A DNA stretch of 64,000 nucleotides from Glycomyces buryatensis (GCF_004912275.1 NZ_STGY01000083.1:1-64000); one strand, 5' to 3'. Shown: positions 1 through 9,638, counted from the stretch's first letter. The notes: generated from the sequence alone by a model not told the origin. Made by a program: numbers and translations.

Positions 1-2
1 AC

Positions 3-34
3 CGAAAGGCCCCACCGAAAGGCGGGGCCTTTCG
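3..34. terminator. Terminator-like hairpin at the left edge
   Basis: CGAAAGGCCCC (3-13) pairs perfectly with GGGGCCTTTCG (24-34). No gene end is visible to its left inside the window, so it probably ends a gene lying outside. Confidence 0.6.
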
Positions 35-56
35 CATACCCTCGCAACAGCACTTT

Positions 57-81
57 AAGCCCCGCCTCCCGGCGGGGCTTT
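57..81. terminator. Second terminator-like hairpin
   Basis: AAGCCCCGCC (57-66) pairs with GGCGGGGCTT (71-80) around a 4-base loop, followed by T and C. It lies 23 bases after the first hairpin. Confidence 0.55.
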
Positions 82-115
82 CGTCATGCCGCGAGCTTCC
101 TGCCGGCATGGAACA

Positions 116-142
116 GGGCCGCAACCGAAACGGTTGCGGCCC
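116..142. terminator. Third hairpin, 12-bp perfect stem
   Basis: GGGCCGCAACCG (116-127) pairs with CGGTTGCGGCCC (131-142) across an AAA loop. It lies 29 bases beyond the stop codon of the minus-strand small ORF at 171-320, so it can serve as that gene's terminator. Confidence 0.55.
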
Positions 143-170
143 CTACGCTTACGGAAACACCCACCTCACT

Positions 171-320
171 TCAGGAGGATGACGACAGGAGTTCTCTGAG
201 CTTGTAGACGCCGGCTCCTACGCCGAAGATGGCCCCTGCTACCAGGAATGTCATCAGCGACAGGGTTACTAGTAGGATCGCGATTCCAACTGCTCCAAGG
301 ACACTGAAGAAAGTGCTCAC
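171..320 (-). CDS. Small hydrophobic membrane protein, function unknown
   Basis: A GTG at 320 is preceded by a strong Shine-Dalgarno sequence (GGAGGAGG, complement of 325-332). It gives a 49-residue protein that is almost entirely hydrophobic (about residues 4-39, room for one or two membrane segments), ending in a basic KLR patch and a serine tail. The same frame is open upstream: a GTG at 422 would add a Cys-containing stretch, and the longest form would overlap the next gene by over 100 bases. The 320 start is preferred for its ribosome site. Base composition here is visibly AT-richer than the neighbours, which could mean recent transfer. I do not recognise a family. Confidence 0.4.
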   Translation of the reverse strand: MSTFFSVLGAVGIAILLVTLSLMTFLVAGAIFGVGAGVYKLRELLSSSS

Positions 321-426
321 TAGGCCTCCTCCGTTGCAGGCTCGTGTGGGTAAGTTTCCCTCCTTGCATTGTTGCACATCGATGGATAGCTCGTTATGCG
401 CGTCACAAGTTAGGTAGGTCACATTC

Positions 427-948
427 GTGTATGATTCTCCGGTTTCTCGGCTGCCGGCTGCGCCATTGCCGGCTTCGGCCCAGGCGCGGTTGGTGGCGGT
501 CGGGCGAGGCCCGATCAACCTGCACCGGTCGCTCGCGCACGCGCCCGCGATGCTTGCGCCCATGCTCGACCTGATCCACGCCGTCAGGTATGAATCCGCA
601 GTGGCACGGGTATACCGGGAGATATTGATCTGCCGGATCGCGCAGATAGAAGGGTCGGATTACGAACTGGCCCATCATCTTCCGATGGCGCGCGATGCGG
701 GAGTCGATGCGAGACAACTGGAACAGCTCGACCATTGGGCCGAGGCCGACTGCTTCAGCGCCGCCGAGCGGGCGGTGCTCTCCTATGCCGAGCACCTGGG
801 TACAGGGGTGCCCTGGGACGCGGCCGGGCTCGATGATCACTTCTCACCGGCTGAACAGACCGAGTTGACGGTGGCGGGTGCGACCTACGTGGCCGTAGCG
901 AGAATTCTTCGATCGCTGGAGGTGCGCATCGACGATCATCTTCGCTGA
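427..948 (+). CDS. Carboxymuconolactone decarboxylase (AhpD-like) family protein
   Basis: 173 residues from a GTG start. The core YREILICRIAQ..YELAHHLPMARDAG (about residues 63-93) matches the CMD fold, in which a Tyr-Glu-x-x-x-His segment forms the active-site helix. The CxxC pair of AhpD peroxidoreductases is absent, so peroxidase activity is not supported. The closest relatives are CMD proteins of unknown substrate. No Shine-Dalgarno is obvious; a TAGGTC lies 6 bases before the start, a weak version of the leaderless pattern common in this window. The gene stands alone before the sugar transporter and its substrate cannot be told. Confidence 0.8.
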   Translation: MYDSPVSRLPAAPLPASAQARLVAVGRGPINLHRSLAHAPAMLAPMLDLIHAVRYESAVARVYREILICRIAQIEGSDYELAHHLPMARDAGVDARQLEQLDHWAEADCFSAAERAVLSYAEHLGTGVPWDAAGLDDHFSPAEQTELTVAGATYVAVARILRSLEVRIDDHLR

Positions 949-1019
949 TGACGGCCCCGTTAGCCGGGTCGAGGGATGTGTCAAATCGCCTGCCGGAATG
1001 GAGTTCTCGGCTTAGGATT

Positions 1020-1038
1020 TCGACACATTCGGTGTCGA
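1020..1038. promoter_or_regulatory. Candidate operator upstream of the sugar transporter
   Basis: Perfect inverted repeat TCGACAC (1020-1026) - 5 bases - GTGTCGA (1032-1038), 25 bases before the transporter start. Size and position fit a dimeric repressor site. No regulator gene is adjacent, so the binding protein is unknown. Confidence 0.45.
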
Positions 1039-1063
1039 TTCCGAGCCGACAACGGGGGAACTG

Positions 1064-2512
1064 ATGACATCAGGCAGCGAAGGTCTGCTCACCGGAAATA
1101 TCGAACCGAAGCGGGGCGCCGTACTGTCGGTGGCGGTCGCTGCGGCGCTCGGTGGGTTCCTCTTCGGATACGACACCGCCGTCATCAACGGAACCTTGGA
1201 CGCGCTCGACAAGCAATTTGGGATCTCCGCCATCGAGGGCGGCGTCGTGGTGTCCTCGGCACTGCTGGGTTGCGCCGTCGGCGCCTGGTTCGCCGGAGCG
1301 CTCGCGAACCACATCGGCCGCACCAAGGTCATGATGCTGGCCGCGACCATCTTCTTCATCACCTCGCTCGGAAGTGCACTGTCGACCGGTCCGATCGACC
1401 TGACCATGTGGCGCGTGCTCGGTGGTCTCGCCATCGGCGCAGCGAGCGTCATCGCTCCGGCCTACATCGCTGAGATGGCACCGGCTGATCGCCGCGGCCG
1501 GCTGGGTTCGTTGCAGCAGTTCGCGATCGTCACCGGTATCTTCGCGGCACTGCTGGTCAACTACACCATCCAGGCCGTCTCCGGCGGTGCCAGCGCGCAA
1601 GCGCCCTGGGGCGGTTCGGCCTGGCGGTGGATGTTCGCGACCGCGGCCATCCCGGCGTTCATCTACTTCATCGTCGCCCTGCAGATCCCGGAGTCGCCGC
1701 GCTACCTCGTGGCGAAGCAGCAGATCGAGAAGGCCACGGCGGTCCTCAAGAAGTACGTGGGCGGCGACGTCGACTTCCGCGTTCACGAGATCCAGGACTC
1801 GCTTCGCAGCGACAAGCCGATGCGGATCGCGGATGTCCGCGGTCCGCGTTTCGGGCTGCTGCCGATCGTATGGGTCGGCATCTTCCTGTCGGTGTTCCAA
1901 CAGTTCGTCGGCATCAACGTCATCTTCTACTACTCCACTACCCTGTGGCAGTCGGTCGGATTCAGCGAAGGCGACGCGTTCCTCACCAGCGTCATCAACT
2001 CGGTCGTCAATATCGCCGGTACGATCGTCGCGATCCTGCTCATCGACCGGGTCGGACGCAAGAAGCTGCTGCTGTCGGGCTCGACGGTGATGTTCTTGAT
2101 GCTCGGCACCATGGCAGTCATCTTCGCGACCGCGCCGGTCAACGCCGACAATGAGCCCATCCTGAGCGACAGCATGGGTGTCGTGGCGCTCCTCGCCGCC
2201 AACCTGTACGTGCTCGGCTTCGCCTTCACCTGGGGTCCGGCCGTATGGGTGCTGCTGGGGGAGATGTTCCCCAACCGCATTCGGGCCTCTGCGCTCGGCG
2301 TGGCCGCGGCGGCGCAGTGGATCGGGAACTGGCTCATCACCGTCACCTTCCCGCAGCTGTCGGAAATCGGCCTCGGCTTGGCGTACGGCCTGTACGCGGC
2401 CTTCGCCTTCATCTCGTTCTTCTTCGTCTACCGGGCCGTGCCGGAGACCAAGAACATCGAGCTGGAGGACATGGACGAACTGCAGGGCTACGAGTCGGCC
2501 CGGGTCAAGTAG
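1064..2512 (+). CDS. Sugar/H+ symporter, MFS sugar-porter family
   Basis: 482 residues with 12 predicted membrane segments and the family signatures in order: GGFLFGYDTAVINGTL in TM1, GRTKVM in the TM2-3 loop, PAYIAEMAPADRRGR after TM4, PESPRYL before the central loop, QQFVGINVIFYYS in TM7, DRVGRKKLL in the TM8-9 loop, and PETKN at the C-terminus. These are hallmarks of GLUT/XylE/AraE-type monosaccharide transporters. The exact sugar cannot be read from sequence. The start ATG has a GGGGGAA ribosome site 4-10 bases upstream. An inverted repeat at 1020-1038 suggests substrate-responsive repression. No catabolic genes are adjacent. Confidence 0.93.
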   Translation: MTSGSEGLLTGNIEPKRGAVLSVAVAAALGGFLFGYDTAVINGTLDALDKQFGISAIEGGVVVSSALLGCAVGAWFAGALANHIGRTKVMMLAATIFFITSLGSALSTGPIDLTMWRVLGGLAIGAASVIAPAYIAEMAPADRRGRLGSLQQFAIVTGIFAALLVNYTIQAVSGGASAQAPWGGSAWRWMFATAAIPAFIYFIVALQIPESPRYLVAKQQIEKATAVLKKYVGGDVDFRVHEIQDSLRSDKPMRIADVRGPRFGLLPIVWVGIFLSVFQQFVGINVIFYYSTTLWQSVGFSEGDAFLTSVINSVVNIAGTIVAILLIDRVGRKKLLLSGSTVMFLMLGTMAVIFATAPVNADNEPILSDSMGVVALLAANLYVLGFAFTWGPAVWVLLGEMFPNRIRASALGVAAAAQWIGNWLITVTFPQLSEIGLGLAYGLYAAFAFISFFFVYRAVPETKNIELEDMDELQGYESARVK

Positions 2513-2525
2513 CTCGACCTGAAGA

Positions 2526-2567
2526 CGGAAGAAGGGGGCGGCCCGCCCGGGCCGCCCCCTTCTTCCG
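2526..2567. terminator. Bidirectional terminator between convergent genes
   Basis: A 19-bp perfect stem (2526-2544 with 2549-2567) closes a GCCC tetraloop. It lies 14 bases after the sugar-transporter stop and 5 bases from the permease stop, so it can end transcription from both sides. Confidence 0.8.
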
Positions 2568-2571
2568 CGGT

Positions 2572-5109
2572 CTACTCGTACGCGATGGCGCCGAGGATGT
2601 TCACCTTCGATGCGCGGATCGCCGGGGCGATGGCCGCCAGCAGGCCCACCACGACCGCCGCGACGAGGTAGCCGGCGATCAGGAGGGTCGGGAGGGCGAA
2701 CACGTCGACCCCGGTGTCGGCCAGCGCCCGCTGCAACGCCCAGCCGATCAGCACGCCCACGCCGATGCCGAGCAGCGCACCGAACAGGGCGATGGTGACG
2801 CTCTCCACCGTGACCATGCGGACCGTCTGGCCCCTGGTCATACCGATCGCCCGCAGCATTCCGAGTTCCCGGGTCCGTTCGAGGACCGACAGGATCAGCG
2901 TGTTGATCACGCCGATCACCGCGACGATCATCGCCAGGCCCAGCAGCAGCTGGATCGCGATAAGAACGAAGTCGTAGATCACCGTCACCTGGGCGGTGAA
3001 CTCCTCCTGGTTCTGGACGGTGACCTCCGGCTCGTCGGCCAGCAGGTCGTCGACCGAGGTCGAGACCGCCTCGACGTCGGCGCCGTCGGCGACGTCGACC
3101 AGGGCCGAAGTCGGCCTCGTCGTGTAGAACTCGTCGGTGTAGGCCGTGGTGACGTACCAGCCGTCGGAGTTCTCATTGTCGGCCACGATGGCGGCCACCG
3201 TGAACTCGTGCGGCTCCTCGCCGCGGGTGAACGTCGCCGTGACCGTGTCGCCGATCCCGACGCCGACCTCCTTGGCCGCCGAGGCGTTCATGGCGATCTC
3301 GTCATCGGACATATCGTCGAGCGATCCCTGCTCGACGGTGCCCCCGTACAGGCCGACGCCGCTCGGAATGTCGGAGGTGGCGTAGACGAACTGCTCGGTG
3401 CCGTTGATGTCGGCCGGGTCGTAGTACAACTCGACCGCCGCATCGACGTCTTCGACTTCGCGGATGTCCTCCATCAACGCCGGGTCGAACGACGGCGCGA
3501 TTGCTGCGGTGATCGGGCCGGACACGATCAGTTCGGCCTCGATCGAGCCCTCGAAGTAATCCTCGATGCTGGCCTTGACGCTGCTCATAAGGGTGCCCGT
3601 GGCGGTCACCAAAGTCACGCCGATCATGAGCGCGGCGGCGGTGACGGCGGTGCGCCTGGGGTTGCGGGAGGCATTGCGCCGCCCCAGTTTCCCGGCGAAG
3701 TTCCATGACCACAGCAGTCCCAGCACGGCCACCAGCGGCCGTGAGAGCCAGGCTGTCAGGAGCGTCATGCCGACGAACACCAGCCCGGCTCCGACGGCGG
3801 TGACTTCGACGCTCTTGTCGATGGTCTCGGTGAGGCCCAAGACCATCAGTCCCGCGCCGATGAAGGCGAGGATGCCGCCGGTGATGCTCATCGCGGTGAT
3901 CGGCTTGTCGGCCTTGACCGCCTCGCGCATCGCCTCGACCGGCGGGACCCGAGAGGCCCGTACGGCCGGGATCAGCGCCGACAGGACCGTCACCCCGATG
4001 CCGACCGCCAGCGCGGCGACCACGGCCGTGATGGGGATCGACAGTGAGACGGAGGCGGTGTCCAGCAGGTAGGTGGAGGCCGCACTGGTGAGCGCCCAGC
4101 CTCCGCCGACGCCGAGGGCGGCGCCGATGACGGCGGCGAAGGCGCCCAGGATGAGCGCTTCGAGAAGTACCGAGCCGGTGATCTGACCGCGTCCGGCGCC
4201 GATGGCGCGCATCATCGCGATCTCCTTGAGCCGCCCCGCGATGACGATCGTGAAGGTGTTGGCGATGAGGAAGACCGAGACGAACACGGCGACCAGCGCG
4301 AAGCCGAGCAGGAAGTACGAGATGTACGCCGCCGTCTCGGCGGTCTCGGCGTTGGCTTCTTCGTTGTACTCCTTCCAGGTGATCGCCTGGGACTCCTCAC
4401 CGATGACTCCCTCGACTGCGGCGAGCAGTTGGGTGTCGCTGACGCCGTCCTCGGCGTGGACGGCGACGGTGGTGTACTCGTCCTGGCCGTCGAAGACGAG
4501 GTGTTGGGCCTCGGCAGTGGTGAAAGCGAGTTCCGTGCCGCCGTCGAGCGTGTCGCGTTCACCCGGATAGCCGTAGACGCCGACGATCTCGTAGGCGGTC
4601 TTGTCGCTGGTGAGCGAGTAGGCGGTGACGTCGTCTCCGAGGCCGAGGCCGGCGTCGGACACGAACTTGGCCGAGACGGCCACCTCGTTGTCGGCGGTGG
4701 GCTCGCGGCCTTCGCGCAGCTCGCGGTCGATCGACTCGTCTTCCCAGTTGACGGCGTTGGTCGGGGCGAGGCCGCCGACGACCTTTCCGTTCGAGCCGAG
4801 AGCGTTGATCATCCAAGTGACGGTGGTGGTCGTGTCGGCCACGCCGTCGACGGCCCCGACCGCCGCGAGCGTGTCGGCGGGGACGCCCTCGCGGACCATT
4901 CGGTCGCCCTGGGTCTCCGGTTCGACGGGTTGGACGAGGACCTCCACGCCGGCGTATCGGTCGGCGTTGAGATCGTTGGCGGTCGCTTGGATAGAGGAGG
5001 TCAGGACCAGGGCGGCGGCGATGAAGGCCGAACCGAGGATGATGGCAAGACTGGTGAGGGCGAGGCGGGCCTTGCGGCTGGCCATGCCCTTCAGGGAGGC
5101 GCGCAGCAT
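2572..5109 (-). CDS. ABC transporter permease, MacB/FtsX type with two FtsX domains (module 2)
   Basis: 845 residues beginning MLRASLKGMASRKAR. An N-terminal membrane anchor is followed by a periplasmic-core-like extracellular domain, an FtsX domain (GRLKEIAMMRAIGAGRGQ), central membrane segments, a second extracellular domain and a second FtsX domain (ERTRELGMLRAIGMTRG), ending ASKVNILGAIAYE; about ten membrane segments. This duplicated-FtsX layout is common in Gram-positive lipid or peptide exporters; the cargo is unknown. The frame stays open far upstream, but the ATG at 5109 is chosen because it sits 2 bases after the ATPase stop and matches the start of its paralogue at 8726. Confidence 0.88.
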   Translation of the reverse strand: MLRASLKGMASRKARLALTSLAIILGSAFIAAALVLTSSIQATANDLNADRYAGVEVLVQPVEPETQGDRMVREGVPADTLAAVGAVDGVADTTTTVTWMINALGSNGKVVGGLAPTNAVNWEDESIDRELREGREPTADNEVAVSAKFVSDAGLGLGDDVTAYSLTSDKTAYEIVGVYGYPGERDTLDGGTELAFTTAEAQHLVFDGQDEYTTVAVHAEDGVSDTQLLAAVEGVIGEESQAITWKEYNEEANAETAETAAYISYFLLGFALVAVFVSVFLIANTFTIVIAGRLKEIAMMRAIGAGRGQITGSVLLEALILGAFAAVIGAALGVGGGWALTSAASTYLLDTASVSLSIPITAVVAALAVGIGVTVLSALIPAVRASRVPPVEAMREAVKADKPITAMSITGGILAFIGAGLMVLGLTETIDKSVEVTAVGAGLVFVGMTLLTAWLSRPLVAVLGLLWSWNFAGKLGRRNASRNPRRTAVTAAALMIGVTLVTATGTLMSSVKASIEDYFEGSIEAELIVSGPITAAIAPSFDPALMEDIREVEDVDAAVELYYDPADINGTEQFVYATSDIPSGVGLYGGTVEQGSLDDMSDDEIAMNASAAKEVGVGIGDTVTATFTRGEEPHEFTVAAIVADNENSDGWYVTTAYTDEFYTTRPTSALVDVADGADVEAVSTSVDDLLADEPEVTVQNQEEFTAQVTVIYDFVLIAIQLLLGLAMIVAVIGVINTLILSVLERTRELGMLRAIGMTRGQTVRMVTVESVTIALFGALLGIGVGVLIGWALQRALADTGVDVFALPTLLIAGYLVAAVVVGLLAAIAPAIRASKVNILGAIAYE

Positions 5110-5111
5110 CG

Positions 5112-5939
5112 CTATGCGGCCCCACTGTGGTTGAGGCCGGTGAACTGGCCGCTCGCGTTGTCGGCGTTCATGTCCAGCGCGAGTTTCTCGAAACCGCGCA
5201 TCTTGTCGATGACGGCGTCGGCGGTGGGGTCGGTCAGCTCGTCCACGATCCGGCCATCGGCCAGGAAGACGACGCGGTCGGCGTGGGCGGCGGCGTTCGG
5301 GTCGTGCGTGACCATGACGATCGTCTGGCCGAAGTCGTCGACGCTGGTGCGCAGGAACTTCAGCACCTCGGTACCCGAGCGGGTGTCGAGGTTGCCGGTC
5401 GGCTCGTCGGCGAAGACGACCTCCGGCCGCGTTGCGAGCGCGCGGGCGCAGGCGACGCGCTGCTGCTGGCCGCCGGAGAGCTCGGTCGGCTTGTGGTCGA
5501 GCCGGTCGGCCAGATCCAGTGTGTCGATGATGCGGGAGACCCACGCCGGGTCGGCCTTGGAGCCCGCGATGGAGGCCGGGAGCGTGATGTTCTCCAGGGC
5601 CGTGAGGGTCGGGAGCAGGTTGAACTGCTGGAAGATGAAGCCGATCTTGTCGCGGCGCAGCCTCGTGAGGGCCTTGTCGCCCAGTCCGGTCAGGGAGGTA
5701 TCGCCGATCGAGACGGTGCCGCGGTCGGTGGTGTCGAGCCCGGCCAGGCAGTGCATGAGGGTTGACTTGCCGGAGCCGGAGGGGCCCATGATCGCGGTGA
5801 ACTCACCGGAGGCGAACTCAACGGAGACGTCGCGGAGCGCGAGGACCTGGGCTTCACCGGAACCATAGGCGCGCCACAGGCCGGAGGCGGTGACGGCGGA
5901 GCGGGTCCGGATCGGGGCGGGGGGATTGGCTAGAGGCAC
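5112..5939 (-). CDS. ABC transporter ATP-binding protein, MacB/LolD type (module 2)
   Basis: 275 residues from a GTG start. Walker A GPSGSGKST (about 52-60), Q-loop FIFQQFNLLPTLTA, signature [15 protein letters not shown], Walker B VVFADEPTGNLD and switch region VTHDPNAAAHADR are all present, so it should hydrolyse ATP. It is the partner of the permease that follows 2 bases downstream. It is highly similar to the ATPase at 8730-9506 but has about 17 extra residues. A TTGTCGGTA lies about 35 bases upstream (complement of 5974-5982), close to the first half of the RecA-NDp motif, though its -10 hexamer is poor. Confidence 0.92.
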   Translation of the reverse strand: MPLANPPAPIRTRSAVTASGLWRAYGSGEAQVLALRDVSVEFASGEFTAIMGPSGSGKSTLMHCLAGLDTTDRGTVSIGDTSLTGLGDKALTRLRRDKIGFIFQQFNLLPTLTALENITLPASIAGSKADPAWVSRIIDTLDLADRLDHKPTELSGGQQQRVACARALATRPEVVFADEPTGNLDTRSGTEVLKFLRTSVDDFGQTIVMVTHDPNAAAHADRVVFLADGRIVDELTDPTADAVIDKMRGFEKLALDMNADNASGQFTGLNHSGAA

Positions 5940-6055
5940 GGTTCGGCCTTTCAGGTCGAGAGTTCCTTGGTGGTACCGACAAGGCTATGGATTTCGGCCG
6001 GATTCCACTTCGGTCCGCGGGCCGGACTTCGGCTCCTTCGCAAGGGGGAGAGAGC

Positions 6056-6089
6056 CGCCCGCCCTCGGCCGAAAGACCTAGGGCGGGCG
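6056..6089. terminator. Hairpin between the two ABC modules
   Basis: CGCCCGCCCT (6056-6065) pairs perfectly with AGGGCGGGCG (6080-6089). Together with the hairpin at 6120-6148 it separates the upstream module from the promoter of the downstream one. Confidence 0.5.
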
Positions 6090-6119
6090 TGACTCGCGGC
6101 GAGGCGAGGGCAAGACGGT

Positions 6120-6148
6120 GGGGGCGGTGCCTTGCTCGCACCGCCCCC
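6120..6148. terminator. Terminator after the first ABC module
   Basis: GGGGGCGGTGC (6120-6130) pairs with GCACCGCCCCC (6138-6148). It lies 31 bases past the stop of the permease at 6180. Confidence 0.65.
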
Positions 6149-6179
6149 GATTCTTCCTGGTTTCCCTTACTGGATAAAG

Positions 6180-8726
6180 CTATTCGTACGCGATCGCCCC
6201 GAGCACGTTGAGCTTCGCGGCGCGGGCCGCCGGAGCGATCGCTGCGAGCAGACCCACGATGACCGCGGCCACGAGGTACGTCACGATGAGGCCCCACGGC
6301 AGCGCGAACTGGTCCAGGCCCTCCCCTTCGAGTGCCTGCTGGACCGTCCAGCCGAGCCCGATGCCGACCGCGATGCCGAGCACCGCGCCGAACAGGCAGA
6401 TGATGACGCTCTCGACGGTGATCATGCGCCTGGCCTGGCCCCGCGTCATGCCGACCGCGCGCAGCAGTCCCAGTTCACGGGTGCGTTCCAGGACCGATAG
6501 GACCAGGGTGTTCACCACGCCGATGACGGCGATGATCATCGCCAGCGCCAGCAGGATCTGTACTGCGCCGAGGATGGTGTCGAGCGAGCCGGTCTGCTGG
6601 TCGACGAACTCGGCGTTGTTGGTGACGTTCACTTCCGGCTCGTCGGTCAGGACCTGGGCGACGTCGTCTTCGACGGCACCCACGTCGGCACCGGGTTCGA
6701 CCACGATGTACGCCTGGAGCGGTTTGGGGATGGCGAAGTGCTCGATGTAGTCCGGAGAGACCCACCAGCCATTGGTGATCAGGTAGTCCTCGAGGACGGC
6801 GCCGATGGTGAACGTGGCGGTCTCGCCGTCGAAGAAGCCGACCTCGACGGTGTCGCCCAGCTCGAGGCCCCGGTCCTCGGCCGTGGTCTCGTCGACGACG
6901 ATCGAGTTCGCGTCCAGGTCAGACAGTGAACCCTCGGTGACTGCGGTGCCGAAGACGCCCATGCTCTCCTCCAGGTTCTCGCTGGAGGAGAGCATGGCGT
7001 CCTGGTCGTCGACGCTGGTGCCCCTGTAGTCCTGGTAGTGGTCGGCGACCCGCTGCACATTGGGCACCTCTCGCAGCTCGGTGAGGGTGTCACGCGAGAA
7101 CGAGGGGGTGTTGGCCCCGGCCTGGAGTCCGGAGACGACCAGGTCCGATTCGAGGCTGGTGTCCAACACATCGCTGGTGGTGGCCTTGATGCTCGAGACG
7201 AGTGTGGCGATCCCGGTGATGAGCGCGACGGCGATCATCAGGGCGGCGGCGGTGATTGCCGTGCGCCTGGGGTTGCGGGCGGCGTTGAGCCGGCCGAGCT
7301 TCCCGGCGAACGTGAAGGACAGGACCGCGCCGAGCACCGACACGAGCGGAAGCGACAGGATCGGCGTGAGCAGGGTGATGCCCACGAACGTGATGCCGAC
7401 GCCGACGAGCATGCCGGTGAGGGTGTTGTCGCCGAGGTTGTCGGTCAGGCCCAACGCGAGGAGGGCCCCGCCGACGACGGTGACGATCGCGCCGACGATG
7501 GTGATGGTGCGCAATGGCTTCGGCGGGTTGACCGCTTCGCGCATGGCGGCCACTGGCGGCACACCCGAGGCCTTGACGGCCGGGACGAGCGCCGACAGGA
7601 GCGTGACGCCGATGCCGACGACCAGGGCCCACAGCGTGGTCGCCGGGACCAGGAGCGTCACCGGCAGGCCGTCCATCATGTACGCGCTGACCGCCTGCGA
7701 GAGACCCCAGCCGAGCAGCACGCCCAGCCCCAGGCCGACGATCGAGGCGACGGTGCCGATGAGGAGCGCCTCGGTGAGGACCGAGCGGACGACCTGTCCG
7801 CGTCCGGCACCTATGGCGCGTAGCAGCGCCAGCTCCCTTTGCCGTTGGGCGACGATGATGGTGAAGGTGTTGACGATCAGGAAGACCGAGACGAAGACGG
7901 CCACGAGTCCGAAGCCGAGGAAGATGTAGCCCATGAAGTCGGCGACGACGGCGAAGCCTTCGGCGGCTTCGTCGCTGGCCTCTTGACCTGTCTGGACCCG
8001 GTAGTCGCCGGTGCCGATGGCCGATTCGACGTCGTCGGTGGTGGCGGTGCCGTAGACGTACACCGAGGAGTAGAGGTCCTCACCGCCGGTGAGGAGCCGT
8101 TGGGCCTCAGCCGTGGTGAAACCCATCTGGGTCTCGCCGGCCGTGGAGTCGCGCCCGCCGGCCAGTCCGAAGACGCCGACGATCGTGTATTCGGCGCGGT
8201 CGGCGGTGTAGGAGTAGGCGGTGACGGTGTCGCCGAGGTCGAGACCGGAGTCGGCCAGGAACTTGGTGGAGACGGCGACCTCATCGTCAGCAGCGGGCCC
8301 GCTGCCCTCCCGCATCTCGATGAAGTCGTCCTCGTCGCTGCCTTCGGTCCAGTTGAACGCGATGGTCGGGGCGAAGGTGCCGACGAGTTTCCCGGTCGAG
8401 CCGATGGCGTTGATCTCGCCTTCGACCGCGCCATCGGCACGGTCGACGCCGTCGGTGCCTTGGATCTGAGACAGGACGTCGCCGGGGATGGACGGGATAG
8501 CGACTCCGGGCGGACCGGAGGCCCCGCCGTTCTCACCGTCGCCGGAGGCAACGACGATGTCGACGTCGGAATAGGCATCGGAGATGACGCCGGAGACGGA
8601 CTTGTCCATCGTGGCGGTCAGGATCATCGCGGCGGCGACGAACATGGTGCCGAGCAGTACGGCGATGCTGGTGAGGGCGAGGCGGGCCTTGCGGCTGGCC
8701 ATGCCCTTGAGCGTGGCGCGCAGCAT
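6180..8726 (-). CDS. ABC transporter permease, MacB/FtsX type with two FtsX domains (module 1)
   Basis: 848 residues, a paralogue of the permease at 2572-5109 with the same architecture. An N-terminal anchor after MLRATLKGMASRKAR leads to an extracellular domain, an FtsX domain (QRQRELALLRAIGAGRGQ), central membrane segments, a second extracellular domain and a second FtsX domain (ERTRELGLLRAVGMTRG), ending AAKLNVLGAIAYE. The first extracellular domain diverges most from its paralogue, including a glycine-rich insert near residues 60-75, which could reflect different cargo. It starts 3 bases after the ATPase stop, so the two are co-translated. Substrate unknown; lipid, peptide or antibiotic export is possible. 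Confidence 0.88.
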   Translation of the reverse strand: MLRATLKGMASRKARLALTSIAVLLGTMFVAAAMILTATMDKSVSGVISDAYSDVDIVVASGDGENGGASGPPGVAIPSIPGDVLSQIQGTDGVDRADGAVEGEINAIGSTGKLVGTFAPTIAFNWTEGSDEDDFIEMREGSGPAADDEVAVSTKFLADSGLDLGDTVTAYSYTADRAEYTIVGVFGLAGGRDSTAGETQMGFTTAEAQRLLTGGEDLYSSVYVYGTATTDDVESAIGTGDYRVQTGQEASDEAAEGFAVVADFMGYIFLGFGLVAVFVSVFLIVNTFTIIVAQRQRELALLRAIGAGRGQVVRSVLTEALLIGTVASIVGLGLGVLLGWGLSQAVSAYMMDGLPVTLLVPATTLWALVVGIGVTLLSALVPAVKASGVPPVAAMREAVNPPKPLRTITIVGAIVTVVGGALLALGLTDNLGDNTLTGMLVGVGITFVGITLLTPILSLPLVSVLGAVLSFTFAGKLGRLNAARNPRRTAITAAALMIAVALITGIATLVSSIKATTSDVLDTSLESDLVVSGLQAGANTPSFSRDTLTELREVPNVQRVADHYQDYRGTSVDDQDAMLSSSENLEESMGVFGTAVTEGSLSDLDANSIVVDETTAEDRGLELGDTVEVGFFDGETATFTIGAVLEDYLITNGWWVSPDYIEHFAIPKPLQAYIVVEPGADVGAVEDDVAQVLTDEPEVNVTNNAEFVDQQTGSLDTILGAVQILLALAMIIAVIGVVNTLVLSVLERTRELGLLRAVGMTRGQARRMITVESVIICLFGAVLGIAVGIGLGWTVQQALEGEGLDQFALPWGLIVTYLVAAVIVGLLAAIAPAARAAKLNVLGAIAYE

Positions 8727-8729
8727 GGA

Positions 8730-9506
<777 letters not shown>

Positions 9507-9577
9507 GACGCTCTCGCTTTCGGTGATGGTGTCGGTGTTCCGAAGGATTGAGTTAATGACATCGATGCATCAGATTG

Positions 9578-9597
9578 TGACATCATATCTGATGTCA
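9578..9597. promoter_or_regulatory. Palindromic operator upstream of ABC module 1
   Basis: Perfect inverted repeat TGACATCA (9578-9585) - TATC - TGATGTCA (9590-9597), with a further TGACATC half site at 9557-9563. It lies in an unusually AT-rich stretch 70 bases before the ATPase start. Candidate binding site for the NarL-type regulator encoded next door or for an unlinked repressor. Confidence 0.55.
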
Positions 9598-9617
9598 TTT
9601 AGCATCGCGGTCCATGT

Positions 9618-9638
9618 GTTCGCGGGTGGTTCGCGAAC
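9618..9638. promoter_or_regulatory. Second inverted repeat upstream of ABC module 1
   Basis: GTTCGCG (9618-9624) - 7 bases - CGCGAAC (9632-9638), a perfect inverted repeat 20 bases beyond the TGATGTCA palindrome. It may be part of the same control region. Confidence 0.35.

Noticed and set aside
171-563. 130-residue version of the small membrane ORF
   Set aside because: It would overlap the decarboxylase-like gene by over 130 bases, and its upstream starts lack a ribosome site, unlike the GTG at 320.
4429-5868. Long plus-strand ORF antisense to the ABC genes
   Set aside because: Composition is the Val/Gly/Asp-rich pattern expected from the antisense of GC-rich coding DNA. The minus strand carries intact ABC motifs across the same bases. 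The similar ORF at 7839-9551 is rejected for the same reason.
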